This document shows positions 1-10,613 of a DNA stretch of 64,000 nucleotides, piece after piece (the first letter of the stretch is position 1; each line of letters opens with the position of its first letter). The DNA comes from JBGSTR01 sp963707135 (GTDB taxonomy: Bacteria; Pseudomonadota; Gammaproteobacteria; Chromatiales; Chromatiaceae), in contig CAVPOY010000031.1 in NCBI GenBank assembly GCA_963707135.1, forward strand, positions 100,005 through 164,004, in the 5' to 3' direction. Under the pieces are notes generated by a model, which did not search any database, was not told the origin of the DNA, and was given only the letters and a program-made list of their open reading frames with translations. The translations under genes and the position numbers were made by a program.

Positions 1-254
1 GCGAGTTCCTGGAAAAGAAGAAGAAGCTTCGCTTCTGCTCTCCGGATACCCCGATTCCCAGGCTCCTGCAACTGCTCTCCGAGAACCCGACGAGCCTTCC
101 AGTCCTGGTGCTGGAGGGCAAGAAGAAGCGGGTCGTCGGCATGGTGTCCAATTGGGACGTGCTGACGAAGATCGCGATCGCGATGTTGCCGGAGGGCTCT
201 GAGCGGGAGGGCGCGGGAGTCCCGGGTCCGACGGGCGAGTCTCCGGAGGACTGA
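1..254 (+). CDS. CBS-domain protein, C-terminal part (5' end outside window)
   Basis: The last 83 codons of a gene that begins before the window; the reading frame starts at base 3 and ends with TGA at 252-254. The segment PVLVLEGKKKRVVGMVSNWD followed by VLTKIA is the closing strand-helix of a CBS domain, a module that usually binds adenine nucleotides and regulates an attached or neighbouring protein. After it comes a short Gly/Glu/Pro-rich tail with no fold. The next gene, a membrane permease, starts 1 bp after the stop, so the two are very likely co-transcribed and probably translationally coupled. Another CBS gene follows the permease, so the CBS proteins probably act as its sensors; this is inference. 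What lies N-terminal to the CBS domain cannot be seen. Confidence 0.75.
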   Translation, partial: EFLEKKKKLRFCSPDTPIPRLLQLLSENPTSLPVLVLEGKKKRVVGMVSNWDVLTKIAIAMLPEGSEREGAGVPGPTGESPED

Positions 255-255
255 G

Positions 256-1593
256 ATGGCAACGGCACACGCCGCCGACAGCATCCTGGGGATGAGCCCC
301 GTCCTGGTCGCGTCCGTGCTCTTCGTGGGTACCTACGCGGTCATCGTCACCGAGAAGATCAATCGCGCCATCGTGGCCCTGATCGGGGCCGGACTGATGA
401 TCGTCCTGGGCGTAATGAACCAGGAAGCCGCCATCCGCGGCATCGATTTCAACACCCTGGGCCTGCTCGCGGGGATGATGGTGATCGTCGCCGTTTCAAA
501 ACGCAGCGGGGTGTTCCAGTACGTGGCCGTCTGGTCCGCCAAGCGGGTAAAGGCCGATCCCTGGGGCATCCTGGTGATGCTGTCAGTGGTCACCGCCGTG
601 TTTTCCGCGTTCCTGGACAATGTCACCACGGTGCTGCTGATCGCCCCGGTGACCCTGCTGATCACGGAGGAGCTGCAGATAAAGCCCTATCCGTTCCTCT
701 TCGCGGAGATCTTCGCCTCCAACATCGGCGGCACGGCAACACTGATCGGCGACCCGCCAAACATCATGATCGGCTCGGCGGTGAAGCTGACGTTCAACGA
801 TTTTCTGTTCCACCTCGCGCCCATCACGCCGGTCATCCTGCTGGTCACCCTGGCGGTGATCTACCTGGTCTGGGGCCGAGGGATGCAGGCAAGCGCGGAG
901 GCGCGCGAGCGGGTGATGAGCTTCAATGAGCGCGAGGCCATCACCGACCCGGTGCTGCTCAAACAGTCCCTGGTCGTCATTACCATCGTGGTCGTCGGCT
1001 TCGTCTTCGCGCACGGCCTTCACCTGGAGCCCGCGACCATCGCCATGGCAGGCGCCGCGTTGCTGCTGCTGCTGACCAGCATCGGGAACGACCCGGACGA
1101 GCAGTCCGAGCACGTACACAAAAGCTTCGGCGAGGTCGAGTGGGTCACCATCTTCTTCTTCGTCGGCCTGTTCATCCTGGTCCACGGGCTCGAGGCGGTC
1201 GGCGTCCTCGAGACGCTGGGGAACAAGGTCGTCGCCCTGACCGGCGGCGACCTGGCACTCACCGCTCTGGCCGTCCTTTGGGTATCGGCGATTTTCTCCG
1301 CCATCGTCGACAACATTCCCTTCGTCGCCACCATGATCCCGATGATCAAGTCCATGGCGCCCACCTTCGGCGGACCGGAGAACCTACTCCCGTTGTGGTG
1401 GTCTCTGGCTTTGGGCGCCTGTCTCGGCGGCAACGGCTCGCTGGTGGGTGCGAGTGCCAACCTGATCGTGGCCGGGTACGCGGAACGCGCGGGTCACCGG
1501 ATCGAGTTCCTGAAGTTCATGGCGCTCGCCTTTCCACTGATGCTGGTGAGCATCGTGATCGCGAGCGCCTACGTCTATTTCCGCTATCTTTAA
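256..1593 (+). CDS. ArsB/NhaD-family (ion transporter superfamily) permease
   Basis: A 445-residue integral inner-membrane protein with about eleven to twelve hydrophobic segments and almost no signal other than membrane helices. Two family hallmarks are visible as an inverted pair: DNVTT near residue 120 and DNIPF near residue 356, each followed by a glycine-rich re-entrant stretch (GGTATLIGDPPN and GGNGSLVGASAN). Known members move Na+/H+, arsenite or dicarboxylates; the sequence alone does not settle the substrate. NhaD-like Na+/H+ exchange is the best guess because no arsR, arsC or other arsenic gene is nearby. Start ATG lies 1 bp after the preceding CBS-protein stop, and a second CBS gene follows 54 bp downstream, so nucleotide-linked control of transport is plausible. 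Confidence 0.8.
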   Translation: MATAHAADSILGMSPVLVASVLFVGTYAVIVTEKINRAIVALIGAGLMIVLGVMNQEAAIRGIDFNTLGLLAGMMVIVAVSKRSGVFQYVAVWSAKRVKADPWGILVMLSVVTAVFSAFLDNVTTVLLIAPVTLLITEELQIKPYPFLFAEIFASNIGGTATLIGDPPNIMIGSAVKLTFNDFLFHLAPITPVILLVTLAVIYLVWGRGMQASAEARERVMSFNEREAITDPVLLKQSLVVITIVVVGFVFAHGLHLEPATIAMAGAALLLLLTSIGNDPDEQSEHVHKSFGEVEWVTIFFFVGLFILVHGLEAVGVLETLGNKVVALTGGDLALTALAVLWVSAIFSAIVDNIPFVATMIPMIKSMAPTFGGPENLLPLWWSLALGACLGGNGSLVGASANLIVAGYAERAGHRIEFLKFMALAFPLMLVSIVIASAYVYFRYL

Positions 1594-1647
1594 TAGGGAT
1601 GGGTCTGCCCTCGGGGAGGCCGCCGCCATCGGCAGCGGAGTGCATTC

Positions 1648-2106
1648 GTGGACGTAGAAACCGTCATGATCAAGACTGAGATTGCGCGCCCGGGTATGCG
1701 GGTCCGTGATTTCTTCCGCGCGTGCGGCCGCGCCCAGGTTCAGGCCTTGCCTTTCGCCGACGAGCGCGGCCAGATCACTGGCCGCGTGACTCTGAAGAAC
1801 GTCCTGCGGCTATCCTGCCTGCCGGAGTACGTGGTGGAGTTGGCCCCGTTGCTCAACCCACGGATGTCCTGCGTGGAGCACGCCGAGGAGAAGGCGCGGG
1901 AAATCCTCTGCTGCCCCATCGAGCCCTTCGTCCAGAAGCTGCCCCAAACCGTCAGCTCGGATGCCGCGCTGATCAAGGCGCTGGCGATGATGGAGAAAAA
2001 CGACACCAGCTACATCTTCGTCTTGGACGAAGGCGCCTACCGGGGCACTGTCACCATGCAGGGTATCGCGGCGCGCATGTCCGAGCTGGCGGAGTGCACG
2101 TCGTAG
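1648..2106 (+). CDS. CBS-domain pair protein
   Basis: A 152-residue soluble protein. The N-terminal half (residues about 1-60) has an ARPGMRVRDFFRACG start and GRVTLKNVL end typical of a first CBS motif; the C-terminal half carries SSDAALIKALAMMEKNDTSY and then an end strand GAYRGTVTMQGIA, a second motif. Paired CBS domains usually sense AMP, ADP or ATP. A GTG at 1648 opens the frame; an ATG at 1666 would also fit and removes only six residues. The gene sits 54 bp behind the NhaD/ArsB-like permease, which has another CBS gene in front of it, so a regulatory role on transport is suggested by context. A CC pair (residues about 89-90) is present but not diagnostic. Confidence 0.7.
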   Translation: MDVETVMIKTEIARPGMRVRDFFRACGRAQVQALPFADERGQITGRVTLKNVLRLSCLPEYVVELAPLLNPRMSCVEHAEEKAREILCCPIEPFVQKLPQTVSSDAALIKALAMMEKNDTSYIFVLDEGAYRGTVTMQGIAARMSELAECTS

Positions 2107-2340
2107 CGAAGCGGCATTTCCGCAGGCAAACCGGCTGGAACGTCGCACGGCGGTCGGACGCCTCAGTCGGCAGCCGTTTTACCCCCGGCGAGAAGCGCTG
2201 AGCTCCCTTTGCCCCGCGTCCGCGGGCGTTGAAAGCTGGATGTATTGCCATTAGTTTGGCTGGCTGTGAGGTGGCCGCCCGGTTCGCTGTGTCGGCTACA
2301 GTCGAAAAATGACCGAAACCTTTGGAGGAATGTCCGCGAG

Positions 2341-2832
2341 ATGATCAACAGCCACTCCGAAAATCCCAGCGCCACAGATGACCGCCATGGAATATCCCGC
2401 CGAATGCTCCTCGTCGGGGCCGGCGTTGTCGGGGCCGCCCTCGCGACCGGGGCCAGCCGAGCGGGCGATACCCCCGGGCACCGGCACGAGGCTCACGCGA
2501 CGAAAAACCCCGATGCGCTCGCCGCGGTGAACGATTGTCTCGCCAAGGCACAAGCCTGTATCGCGCACTGCCTGGTCGCTTTCCAGGAGGGCGATACCAC
2601 GCTCGCCGATTGCGCCAGGAAGGTCAGTGAGATGCAGCCTATCTGCCGGGCCTTCTCCTACCAACTCGCGAGCAACTCACCTTACGTCAAGGCGCTCGCC
2701 GCGGTATGCAGCCAGGCCTGCAAGGACTGCGAGGCGGAGTGCCGCAAGCACGAGGACAAGCACGTCGAATGCAAGGAGTGCGCGGAGGCCTGTGAGCAGG
2801 TCGTCGTCGCGATCGAGGGCATCTCGGCCTGA
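2341..2832 (+). CDS. csp1: Tat-exported four-helix-bundle copper-storage protein (Csp1-like)
   Basis: A 163-residue protein with a twin-arginine signal (HGISRRMLLVGAGVVGAALA) and then a cysteine-rich helical domain. The cysteines lie in helix-type CxxxC spacings (for example CLAKAQACIAHC, CSQACKDCEAEC, CKECAEACEQ), the pattern of Csp copper-storage proteins, in which cysteines line the core of a four-helix bundle and bind many Cu(I) ions. In the periplasm it would store or buffer copper. The ATG at 2341 is chosen because GGAGGA lies about 10 bases upstream and the Tat signal begins shortly after; an in-frame upstream extension has no conserved content. A role in supplying or buffering copper is family knowledge; no copper ATPase or regulator is adjacent. 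Confidence 0.85.
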   Translation: MINSHSENPSATDDRHGISRRMLLVGAGVVGAALATGASRAGDTPGHRHEAHATKNPDALAAVNDCLAKAQACIAHCLVAFQEGDTTLADCARKVSEMQPICRAFSYQLASNSPYVKALAAVCSQACKDCEAECRKHEDKHVECKECAEACEQVVVAIEGISA

Positions 2833-2942
2833 GACGGCGCCTCCTGCCGCGGGATGCGGGACGGAGAACGTTAACGTCCCTCGTCCCGCGCCCGGCCGCC
2901 TCCGGCCCGCGCAGTCGAACCGATGGACGCGGTCGGCTCGCC

Positions 2943-4286
2943 TTACCCCCGGCCGCTGCGAACAATCCGATTCCTGCCGTCTGCCTTGGCCCGGTAGAGC
3001 GCCAAGTCTGCGCTATGCAACAGGTCCGCTCCCATCGCGGCCGGGTCGCAGGATCGGCCACCGGTCGGCAGCTCGGAGATGCCCCCGGAGAGGGTAACCC
3101 ACAGCAACCGGCCGTCGCCGGTTCGAAAAGGCGTCGCCGCGACGCGCTCGCGAACGCGTTCCGCCACCCTGTCAGCCTCCTCACCGGTGGCACCGATCAA
3201 CAGCACCAGCAGCTCCTCCCCGCCGTAACGCACCGTGAGGTCGCTGCTGCGCACTTGCCGCTTGATCCTTGCGGCGGTCTCACTGAGGACGAGATCCCCC
3301 GTCAGATGTCCGTAACGGTCGTTGACGTGCTTGAAGTGATCGACGTCCAGCAACAGGCAGCACAGCGGCTCGCCGTAGCGAATGGCTCGCGCGACCTCCT
3401 GGGGCAGGCGTTCCGCCAGGTAGCGCCGGTTGTACCACTGGGTCAACGGATCCGTGTGCCCGCTGGCCACCAGCCGCTCCCGGTTGATTGCGTTCTGCAG
3501 GCACATGGACGCGACGCTTGCCAGGCGCACATGAAAATCGCTCGCGTGCCCGCGCGTGTAGCGAACGGGGTCCCGACTGGCCAGGTTCAGGCTGCCGAAC
3601 TGACGGCCCTGCTCCGTCAAAGGAAGCAACGCGACGCTTCCGAGTCGACTCGTTCCGCTGAACAAACGCGCGTGTTCGGCCCGATAGGGCCCGAGCCAGG
3701 GTCCTTCCAGGCGTCCGCTGACGGGCGCCTTTCGCATCGGGTCATCGCTGAACCGCACACCCGCCGGGAGATCCGGCGACGGGACATTTCCCGCCAGCAG
3801 GTTCCTGACCTCCCGCTCGGGGTCATGGAGGTCGACTGTGACCTCGTCGAGCGCGAGCACCTCTCGGGTCGAATGAACGCAGCGGCCCAGCAGTTCCGCC
3901 AGAGATGCGGCGTTGAGCAGCGACAGCTCCAGGGTATTGAAACGCCGAAATATTGCCTCGTTCGATTGCGCCTCGCGTTGTTGTGATCTGAGCTCACGGC
4001 GCAGCCTTAGGATCTCTCCGCGAATCCCCTCAAGTGTGTCTTCGGGGCCGTTCCCAGCCGGAGAGCAACCTCGACCCTGCGGAGCAGTCGCCCGCGCGGA
4101 GAAATCGCTAGGACCCCGGTCGACTTGATTCGCCGCCTGACAGATGTACGGCGGACTCGCAACCGCGCTGCGGGAACGAGCGGAACGGCCGTTGAATGGA
4201 TCGACGACGTCCTCTGCGGCCGAGCCCGATGGCGCGCAATACGTCGAGCGTCCAAATGCACTATTTGGAAGGGGACGACCGCCCAT
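2943..4286 (-). CDS. Diguanylate cyclase with DUF484/GAF-like sensor region
   Basis: A 447-residue protein. Residues about 85-110 form a predicted coiled coil, 110-270 resemble the DUF484/GAF sensor fold (RRFNTLELSLLNAASLAELL), and 275-445 are a GGDEF domain: LTQWYNRRYL, LLLDVDHFKHVND, and the active-site loop GGEEL at 355-359. An RSSD inhibitory site (RxxD) lies at 346-349, five residues before the loop, so product inhibition by c-di-GMP is likely. The usual loop is GG(D/E)EF; the final L here is unusual but the catalytic acid positions are kept. No membrane segment is seen, so it is probably cytosolic. The only ATG upstream of the coiled coil is at 4286; the first 80 residues lack recognisable structure, so the true start could be a rarer codon further in. 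Confidence 0.8.
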   Translation of the reverse strand: MGGRPLPNSAFGRSTYCAPSGSAAEDVVDPFNGRSARSRSAVASPPYICQAANQVDRGPSDFSARATAPQGRGCSPAGNGPEDTLEGIRGEILRLRRELRSQQREAQSNEAIFRRFNTLELSLLNAASLAELLGRCVHSTREVLALDEVTVDLHDPEREVRNLLAGNVPSPDLPAGVRFSDDPMRKAPVSGRLEGPWLGPYRAEHARLFSGTSRLGSVALLPLTEQGRQFGSLNLASRDPVRYTRGHASDFHVRLASVASMCLQNAINRERLVASGHTDPLTQWYNRRYLAERLPQEVARAIRYGEPLCCLLLDVDHFKHVNDRYGHLTGDLVLSETAARIKRQVRSSDLTVRYGGEELLVLLIGATGEEADRVAERVRERVAATPFRTGDGRLLWVTLSGGISELPTGGRSCDPAAMGADLLHSADLALYRAKADGRNRIVRSGRG

Positions 4287-4571
4287 GAAACCTTGCGTCC
4301 TCTAGCTGCCGGAAATCTGGTTGTGCTCGGGCCGCACGCCCTGGGGCAATGTCCCCACCAGGGAAACCGGACGGCAAGTCCCGACCTCGGCGTCAATACA
4401 TACCACCGTGGCACAGAAATTTTTTGACCTCGATCAACAGTTTTCTGACGCCGTTTCGAGCAAAGTGCGAGAAGTGAATACGGGTTCCCGAAATCCGCTC
4501 CGAAACACGCCTGGGCTCGGCATTGGCGTCAGGGATCAAAAGTATTTTTTATTAGAGCGATAAAATTTTTC

Positions 4572-4599
4572 TTGCTTTATTAGTATTCGCTGATATACT
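4572..4599 (+). promoter_or_regulatory. Sigma-70 promoter of the sulfur-globule gene
   Basis: TTGCTT at 4572-4577 and TATACT at 4594-4599 are separated by 16 bp. The 30 bp upstream are A/T-rich (runs of T and A between 4541 and 4570) in otherwise GC-rich DNA, resembling an UP element. The gene start follows 67 bp downstream of the -10 box. A strong promoter suits a structural protein made in quantity; strength is inferred from sequence only. Confidence 0.65.
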
Positions 4600-4665
4600 G
4601 CCTCCCATCCGAAGCGATTCCGCTCAACACCAACTCCGACACCTTCATTTTTTAGAGAAAATACA

Positions 4666-5019
4666 ATGCACAAGATCATAAAGGCTGCTGCTGTCACATC
4701 CCTGGTCCTTAGCTCCGCGTCCGCCTTCGCCTGGGGTAATGGCCCCTTCGATGGTTTCAGCAACGGCTTCACCGATGTAGCCAACCAGTTCTTCGGAGAC
4801 GGCTACGGCGACGGAAACGCCGACTTCAACATGAACATGAACACGAGCGCTGGCGGCAACGGGCGCGGCTGGGGGCGTGGATACGATCGCTTCCAGAGCT
4901 ACAACGGCTACGGCTACGGGTACGCGCCGTACTACGCTTACCCCTATGCCCCGGTCGCCATGGCCACCCCTCCGGCGCCCGTCGCTCCGGTAGCTGCGCA
5001 GGGTCCGGTCGCTCGCTGA
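4666..5019 (+). CDS. Sulfur globule envelope protein
   Basis: A 117-residue exported protein: signal peptide to about residue 22 (SASAFA, then WGNG), then a low-complexity body rich in Gly, Asn, Tyr and Phe (DGYGDGNADFNMNMN; YNGYGYGYAPYYAYPYAP) and an Ala/Pro/Val tail. This composition matches the sulfur globule proteins (SgpA/B/C) that coat intracellular but periplasmic sulfur deposits in purple sulfur bacteria, where stored sulfur is an intermediate of sulfide and thiosulfate oxidation. It is transcribed alone, with a strong upstream promoter and a strong terminator, as expected for an abundant structural protein. The fccAB sulfide dehydrogenase 38 kb away supports the same physiology. Which Sgp paralogue this is cannot be decided here. 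Confidence 0.85.
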   Translation: MHKIIKAAAVTSLVLSSASAFAWGNGPFDGFSNGFTDVANQFFGDGYGDGNADFNMNMNTSAGGNGRGWGRGYDRFQSYNGYGYGYAPYYAYPYAPVAMATPPAPVAPVAAQGPVAR

Positions 5020-5067
5020 ATCTGGTAAGTCCACGCCGCCTCTGATTGCTCAGGCGGCGAATCGAAG

Positions 5068-5101
5068 GCCCCGCGGACCCCGGTCCCCGGGGCTTTTTTT
5101 T
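5068..5101 (+). terminator. Intrinsic terminator after the sulfur-globule gene
   Basis: A GC-rich hairpin (GGCCCCGCGGACC pairing with GGTCCCCGGGGC, one mismatch) at 5068-5093 runs straight into eight T residues at 5094-5101. It lies 49 bp after the stop codon at 5019 and ends a single-gene transcript. Confidence 0.9.
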
Positions 5102-5347
5102 CTGCCGGCGCCATCCGCCGCCTCGGCGATCGCCCCACAGCCCCGCGCGCTCAGGTGAGCGTGGGTGCAAACCCTACCGCCCGGGCCGTCGCGGGTCCTA
5201 TGTTTCCCCCGGCCGCTGGCCTTCCTAACTTGGATGATTCCGGCTCCAACCGTATGCTAGACACCGATTCGAGCTCAGGCGAAAACCGCCTGAGCGCCCG
5301 GCCCCGCACGACAGTCGCAAGACCCGCAGTCCAACAAGGACGACCGC

Positions 5348-5932
5348 ATGAACATCTTCTCCGAAAAGGTCAGCTTCATCTGAGGCGTGGCCGACCTGCT
5401 GCGCGGGGACTACAAGCAGTGCGAGTACGGCCGGGTGATCCTGCCCTTCATCGTGCTGCGCCGCCTCGACCAGGTGCGCAACCCTTCCCGCGAGGCGGTC
5501 TGGACCGCGGATGAGAAGTCCCGACAGCTCCCCGAGGCCCTGCGCGACAAAATGCTCATGAAGGCCGCGGGCTGCGGCTTCTACAACACGAGCCGGCTCG
5601 ACTTCCCCAAGCTCCTCGCGGACCCGGACAACGTCGCCGCCAACCTGGTCGGCTTTCTGCACGGCTTCTCCCAGAACGTACGCGACATCATAGAGCGCTT
5701 CCGCTTCGAGTCGCATATTACCCTGCTGGACGGCGCGAACCTGCTGTTCCTGGTGGCGTGCCGCTTCGTCGAGATCGACCTCCACCCGTTCCAAAGACAC
5801 CCGGACGGGAGCCTGGTCAGAGGCCCGGACGGCCAGCCCGAGCCCAACGTCACCAACCACGAGACGGGGGTCATCTTCGAGGAACTGATCCGCCGCTTCT
5901 CGGAGCAGTCCACGGTGGACGCAGGCGCAGCA
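5348..5932 (+). pseudogene. hsdM: hsdM remnant: N-terminal part of a type I restriction-modification methyltransferase
   Basis: The frame opens at ATG 5348 after AAGGA, and reads MNIFSEKVSFI, then TGA at 5381-5383 where HsdM proteins have a tryptophan codon, then continues in the same frame (GVADLLRGDYKQ, YGRVILPFIVLRRLDQ) through the helical N-terminal domain as far as IFEELIRRFSEQS. The SAM-binding and NPPF catalytic motifs that should follow are absent: near 5932 the sequence switches abruptly to an IS4-family transposase. It therefore cannot encode a working methyltransferase. No hsdS or hsdR is in the window. The stop plus the truncation show a decayed restriction locus rather than a sequencing slip alone. 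Confidence 0.85.
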
Positions 5933-6640
5933 CCGATTTCAGTACCGGTGAGAAGCTCGGTGCACGCGATCACCTCATCGTCCTGACCAAGCCCAAGCAG
6001 AAGCCGGATTGGATGAGTCAAGACGAGTACCATCAAGCACCGGCCACCCGGCGGGTGCGGGAGCTTCAAGCCGGCGGCACGATCCTGGTCACGACGTTTC
6101 TGTGCCCCAAGGAGACGCCCAAAAACGTGCTCAAGGCGCTGTACCGCCAGCGCTGGAACGTGGAACTGGATCTGAGAAATATCAAAACGACACTCGGCAT
6201 GGAGCACCTGCGCTGCAGGACCCCGGAGATGGCCATCAAAGAGCGCTGGGTCTGGCCTACAATCTGATCCGGCTGCTGATCGCCCAGGCCGCTCTGCTGG
6301 CGGATCAGATTCCGCGCCAGTTCAGCTTCAAGCACACGATGCAGATCTGGCTCGCTTGGCAACAGCGCGGAGGTGGCGGTCACGATGCGGTTTCTATCAA
6401 CGTCCTGCTGGTTTTGATCGCCGAACCCCGGGTCGCGATACGCCCGGGCCGTATCGAGCCGCGCGCTTTGAAACGAAGGCCGAAGCCGTTTCCTTTGCTG
6501 ACCAAACCGCGCCCGGACACGAGAGACGAGGTTCGGAAAAACGGATACCCGAAAAAGCAGCGCTGAGTTCTGTCGTCCCCGGTCGCGGTAACGCTATGAA
6601 TTATCCCGCTGAAAGGCTTATCTCAGCGCCATTCGGGTCC
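5933..6640 (+). mobile_element. IS4-family transposase, C-terminal remnant
   Basis: From about 5933 the frame reads DFSTGEKLGARDHLIVLTKP, then ALYRQRWNVELDLRNIKTTL with the Y-(2)-R-(3)-E signature of IS4 transposases, and LRCRTPEMAIKERWVW. Near 6255 a frameshift moves the match to AYNLIRLLIAQAALLADQIP and on to a basic tail ending at 6566. Only the C-terminal half of the transposase is present and the N-terminal DDE residues are missing, so the element is dead. The 3' boundary of the element is not certain; the region to about 6640 probably holds its end. It replaced the 3' part of hsdM, so it was inserted or deleted into that gene. Confidence 0.8.
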
Positions 6641-6687
6641 CACGGACAGAGAAAAGGCTTCGCAATTACTCTAAGCCATTGTTTTAT

Positions 6688-6763
<76 letters not shown>

Positions 6764-6837
6764 GCAAAAAGGTCCGCGACACGAGCCCGAGGAGGCGGCA
6801 GGAGTTGAATCCACCGCCCGCGTTAGTTCGCGCCCAT

Positions 6838-8691
<1,854 letters not shown>

Positions 8692-8743
8692 CGGATACCT
8701 TGAGGGTTGGTCAAGCGTTTACGAGGCGAAAAGCAAACCTGGC

Positions 8744-8752
8744 ATTCTAGCA
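8744..8752 (-). promoter_or_regulatory. Probable internal promoter of rpoD (extended -10)
   Basis: On the minus strand TGC-TAGAAT lies at 8752-8744, about 53 bp before the rpoD start, within an A/T-rich patch. The TG dinucleotide makes it an extended -10 element; no good -35 hexamer is visible. An internal promoter before rpoD is a known feature of this operon in gammaproteobacteria, often stress-induced. Confidence 0.45.
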
Positions 8753-8835
8753 CAAAAAACTATCCTTGCTCGAAATAAGGACCTCCGCCACCACAGGGTC
8801 CAGCGGCCGCCCCTTGGGCTGCCGGCGTCGGTCCA

Positions 8836-10575
8836 TCAGCGCCTGCGGGTACGGGCCCGCTCGGCCTCGCGCTCCATCTGCTCGCGAACCTCGGCACTCC
8901 ACTCCGCCGTGCTCCGCTGATTCAGGGGGCGGCGGCGCTCGGCATCCCGGACGTCCGCGCTAAGTCGCTCGAGCGCTCCGGTCAGCTCGGCCGCGGCCCC
9001 GCCCTCCGGAACGTCGCGTAAAAACGGCTCCGCACTCAATCGCTGGAGATAATCGAAATGCTCATGGTTTCTCCAACGCTCGAGCAACGCCGCTTTCGTA
9101 ATAGTTGGGTAGGCCGCAATGATTTCAAGCAATTGCGCCAAAATTCCAACGCCTGGATTCTCAAGGCGACGCCAGTCGTCATCGACCGCGGCGACCTCGA
9201 AGGCCAGATCGGGTCGATCGAGCAGCAGGGCAATCACCTGGGCGATCCGGCTCGGACGCGCGGGACGGCTCGCGGATCTGGCGAGCGGCCGGGCGCGGCG
9301 GGGCGCGACCGCATTCCTGGGCGGGAGCCCGGCCAGAGCCGCCAGGCGGTTCTCGAGCATCTCGCGATAGATGCCCGCCGGTACGCGATCGATCGTGGGT
9401 CTGGCCAGCGCGGTGAGCCGGGCGCGGCCATCGATGCTCGTCATATCCACCTGCCCGGTAAAATGCTCGAACAGAAGGTCCGAAAGCGGCTGCGCCCGTT
9501 GCAGCCGCGAGTTGAAGCCATCCAGCCCCTCGCGCCGAACCAGGGTGTCGGGATCATCGCCGTCCGGCAGAAAAAGAAAACGCATCGACTGGTCGCCGGT
9601 GGCCTGGGGCAACGCGGTCTCGAGCGCCTTCCAGGCCGCGGAGCGCCCGGCACGGTCGCCGTCGAAACAGAACACCAGCTCCGGCGCCGTTTTTCGCAAC
9701 AGCTGCAAGTGCTCGGGGGTGGTCGCGGTACCGAGCGTCGCAACCGCGCAATCGATGCCGAACTGCGCCAGGGCGATCACGTCCATGTACCCCTCCACGA
9801 CCAGCAGGCGCTCCAGCTTGCGTTTCGCCTGCTGGGCCTCGAACAGACCGTAGAGCTCGCGGCCCTTGTGAAACACCGGAGTCTCCGGGGAGTTCAGGTA
9901 CTTTGGCTTGCCGTCATCGAGGACCCGTCCGCCAAAGCCGATCACCCGCCCCCGGCGATCATGGATGGGGAACATGACCCGATCCCGGAAACGGTCGTAG
10001 CGTTTGCCGTCCTGGTCGATGACCAGGCCGCACTCGGCCAGAAGCCCCCGGGCGCCCGGACCCGAGCCGAGCCTGGAGATCAGGAAGTCCCAGCCGGGCG
10101 GCGCGAAGCCCAGTCCGTAGCGGGCCGCGATCTCGCCCGTGAGGCCCCGGGCCTTCAGATAATCGACGGCTCGCGCCGCGTCGCGGTGCTCGCGCAGCTG
10201 CCGGCGATAGAGCAGGGCCGCCTGCTCGAGCAGCGCGTAGAGCGGCCCATGGTCGGGCCCCCGCGCCGGCTCGCCGTCGCCCGGCAACTCCAGGCCAGCC
10301 TGTTGGGCCAACTCCTCGACGGCCTCGCGAAAGCCGAGCCGATCGTGCTCCATCAGGAAGCCGATCGCGGTCCCATGGGCACCGCAGCCAAAGCAGTGGT
10401 AGAACTGCTTCTCGCGGCTCACGGTGAATGAGGGGGTCTTTTCGTCGTGGAACGGACAGCGCGCCTGGTAGTCCTTGCCGGCCTTGCGCAGCTGCACCCG
10501 GGCGCCGATCAGGTCGACGATATCGGTACGGGCGAGGAGGTCGTCTATGAACTCGGGGGGTACTCTGCCGGCCAT
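8836..10575 (-). CDS. dnaG: DNA primase
   Basis: A 579-residue primase that makes RNA primers at the replication fork. The N-terminal zinc-binding domain has C40, H43, C61 and C64 (CPFHDEKTPSF and CFGCGAHG). The catalytic core holds the DnaG signature FGGRVLDDGKPKYLNSPETP and a TOPRIM segment LLVVEGYMDVIALAQFG and FCFDGDRAG, whose Glu and Asp residues bind Mg. The C-terminal third should contact the DnaB helicase. It is the third gene in the macromolecular-synthesis operon, 38 bp after yqeY and 144 bp before rpoD. Nothing is missing; the ATG at 10575 is the standard start. A long open frame on the opposite strand (9058-10431) is a composition artefact. Confidence 0.96.
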   Translation of the reverse strand: MAGRVPPEFIDDLLARTDIVDLIGARVQLRKAGKDYQARCPFHDEKTPSFTVSREKQFYHCFGCGAHGTAIGFLMEHDRLGFREAVEELAQQAGLELPGDGEPARGPDHGPLYALLEQAALLYRRQLREHRDAARAVDYLKARGLTGEIAARYGLGFAPPGWDFLISRLGSGPGARGLLAECGLVIDQDGKRYDRFRDRVMFPIHDRRGRVIGFGGRVLDDGKPKYLNSPETPVFHKGRELYGLFEAQQAKRKLERLLVVEGYMDVIALAQFGIDCAVATLGTATTPEHLQLLRKTAPELVFCFDGDRAGRSAAWKALETALPQATGDQSMRFLFLPDGDDPDTLVRREGLDGFNSRLQRAQPLSDLLFEHFTGQVDMTSIDGRARLTALARPTIDRVPAGIYREMLENRLAALAGLPPRNAVAPRRARPLARSASRPARPSRIAQVIALLLDRPDLAFEVAAVDDDWRRLENPGVGILAQLLEIIAAYPTITKAALLERWRNHEHFDYLQRLSAEPFLRDVPEGGAAAELTGALERLSADVRDAERRRPLNQRSTAEWSAEVREQMEREAERARTRRR

Positions 10576-10613
10576 GCAGTAAAGCTAGCAGAAACGGGCC
10601 GACGGCAGCGGGC

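Noticed and set aside
2627..3097. Plus-strand frame overlapping the end of csp1
   Set aside because: Out of frame with the Cys-rich protein and made of low-complexity Arg/Pro; shadow of csp1 and of the diguanylate cyclase end.
5381..5383. TGA in hsdM read as selenocysteine or recoded Trp
   Set aside because: No SECIS-like hairpin follows, other genes use TGA as a normal stop, and the gene is also cut by an IS fragment, so a plain nonsense mutation is simplest.
9058..10431. Long plus-strand open frame (457 codons) opposite dnaG
   Set aside because: It is antisense to an intact, conserved primase, has no ribosome site and its translation is low-complexity Arg/Gln/Gly-rich; a GC-skew artefact.
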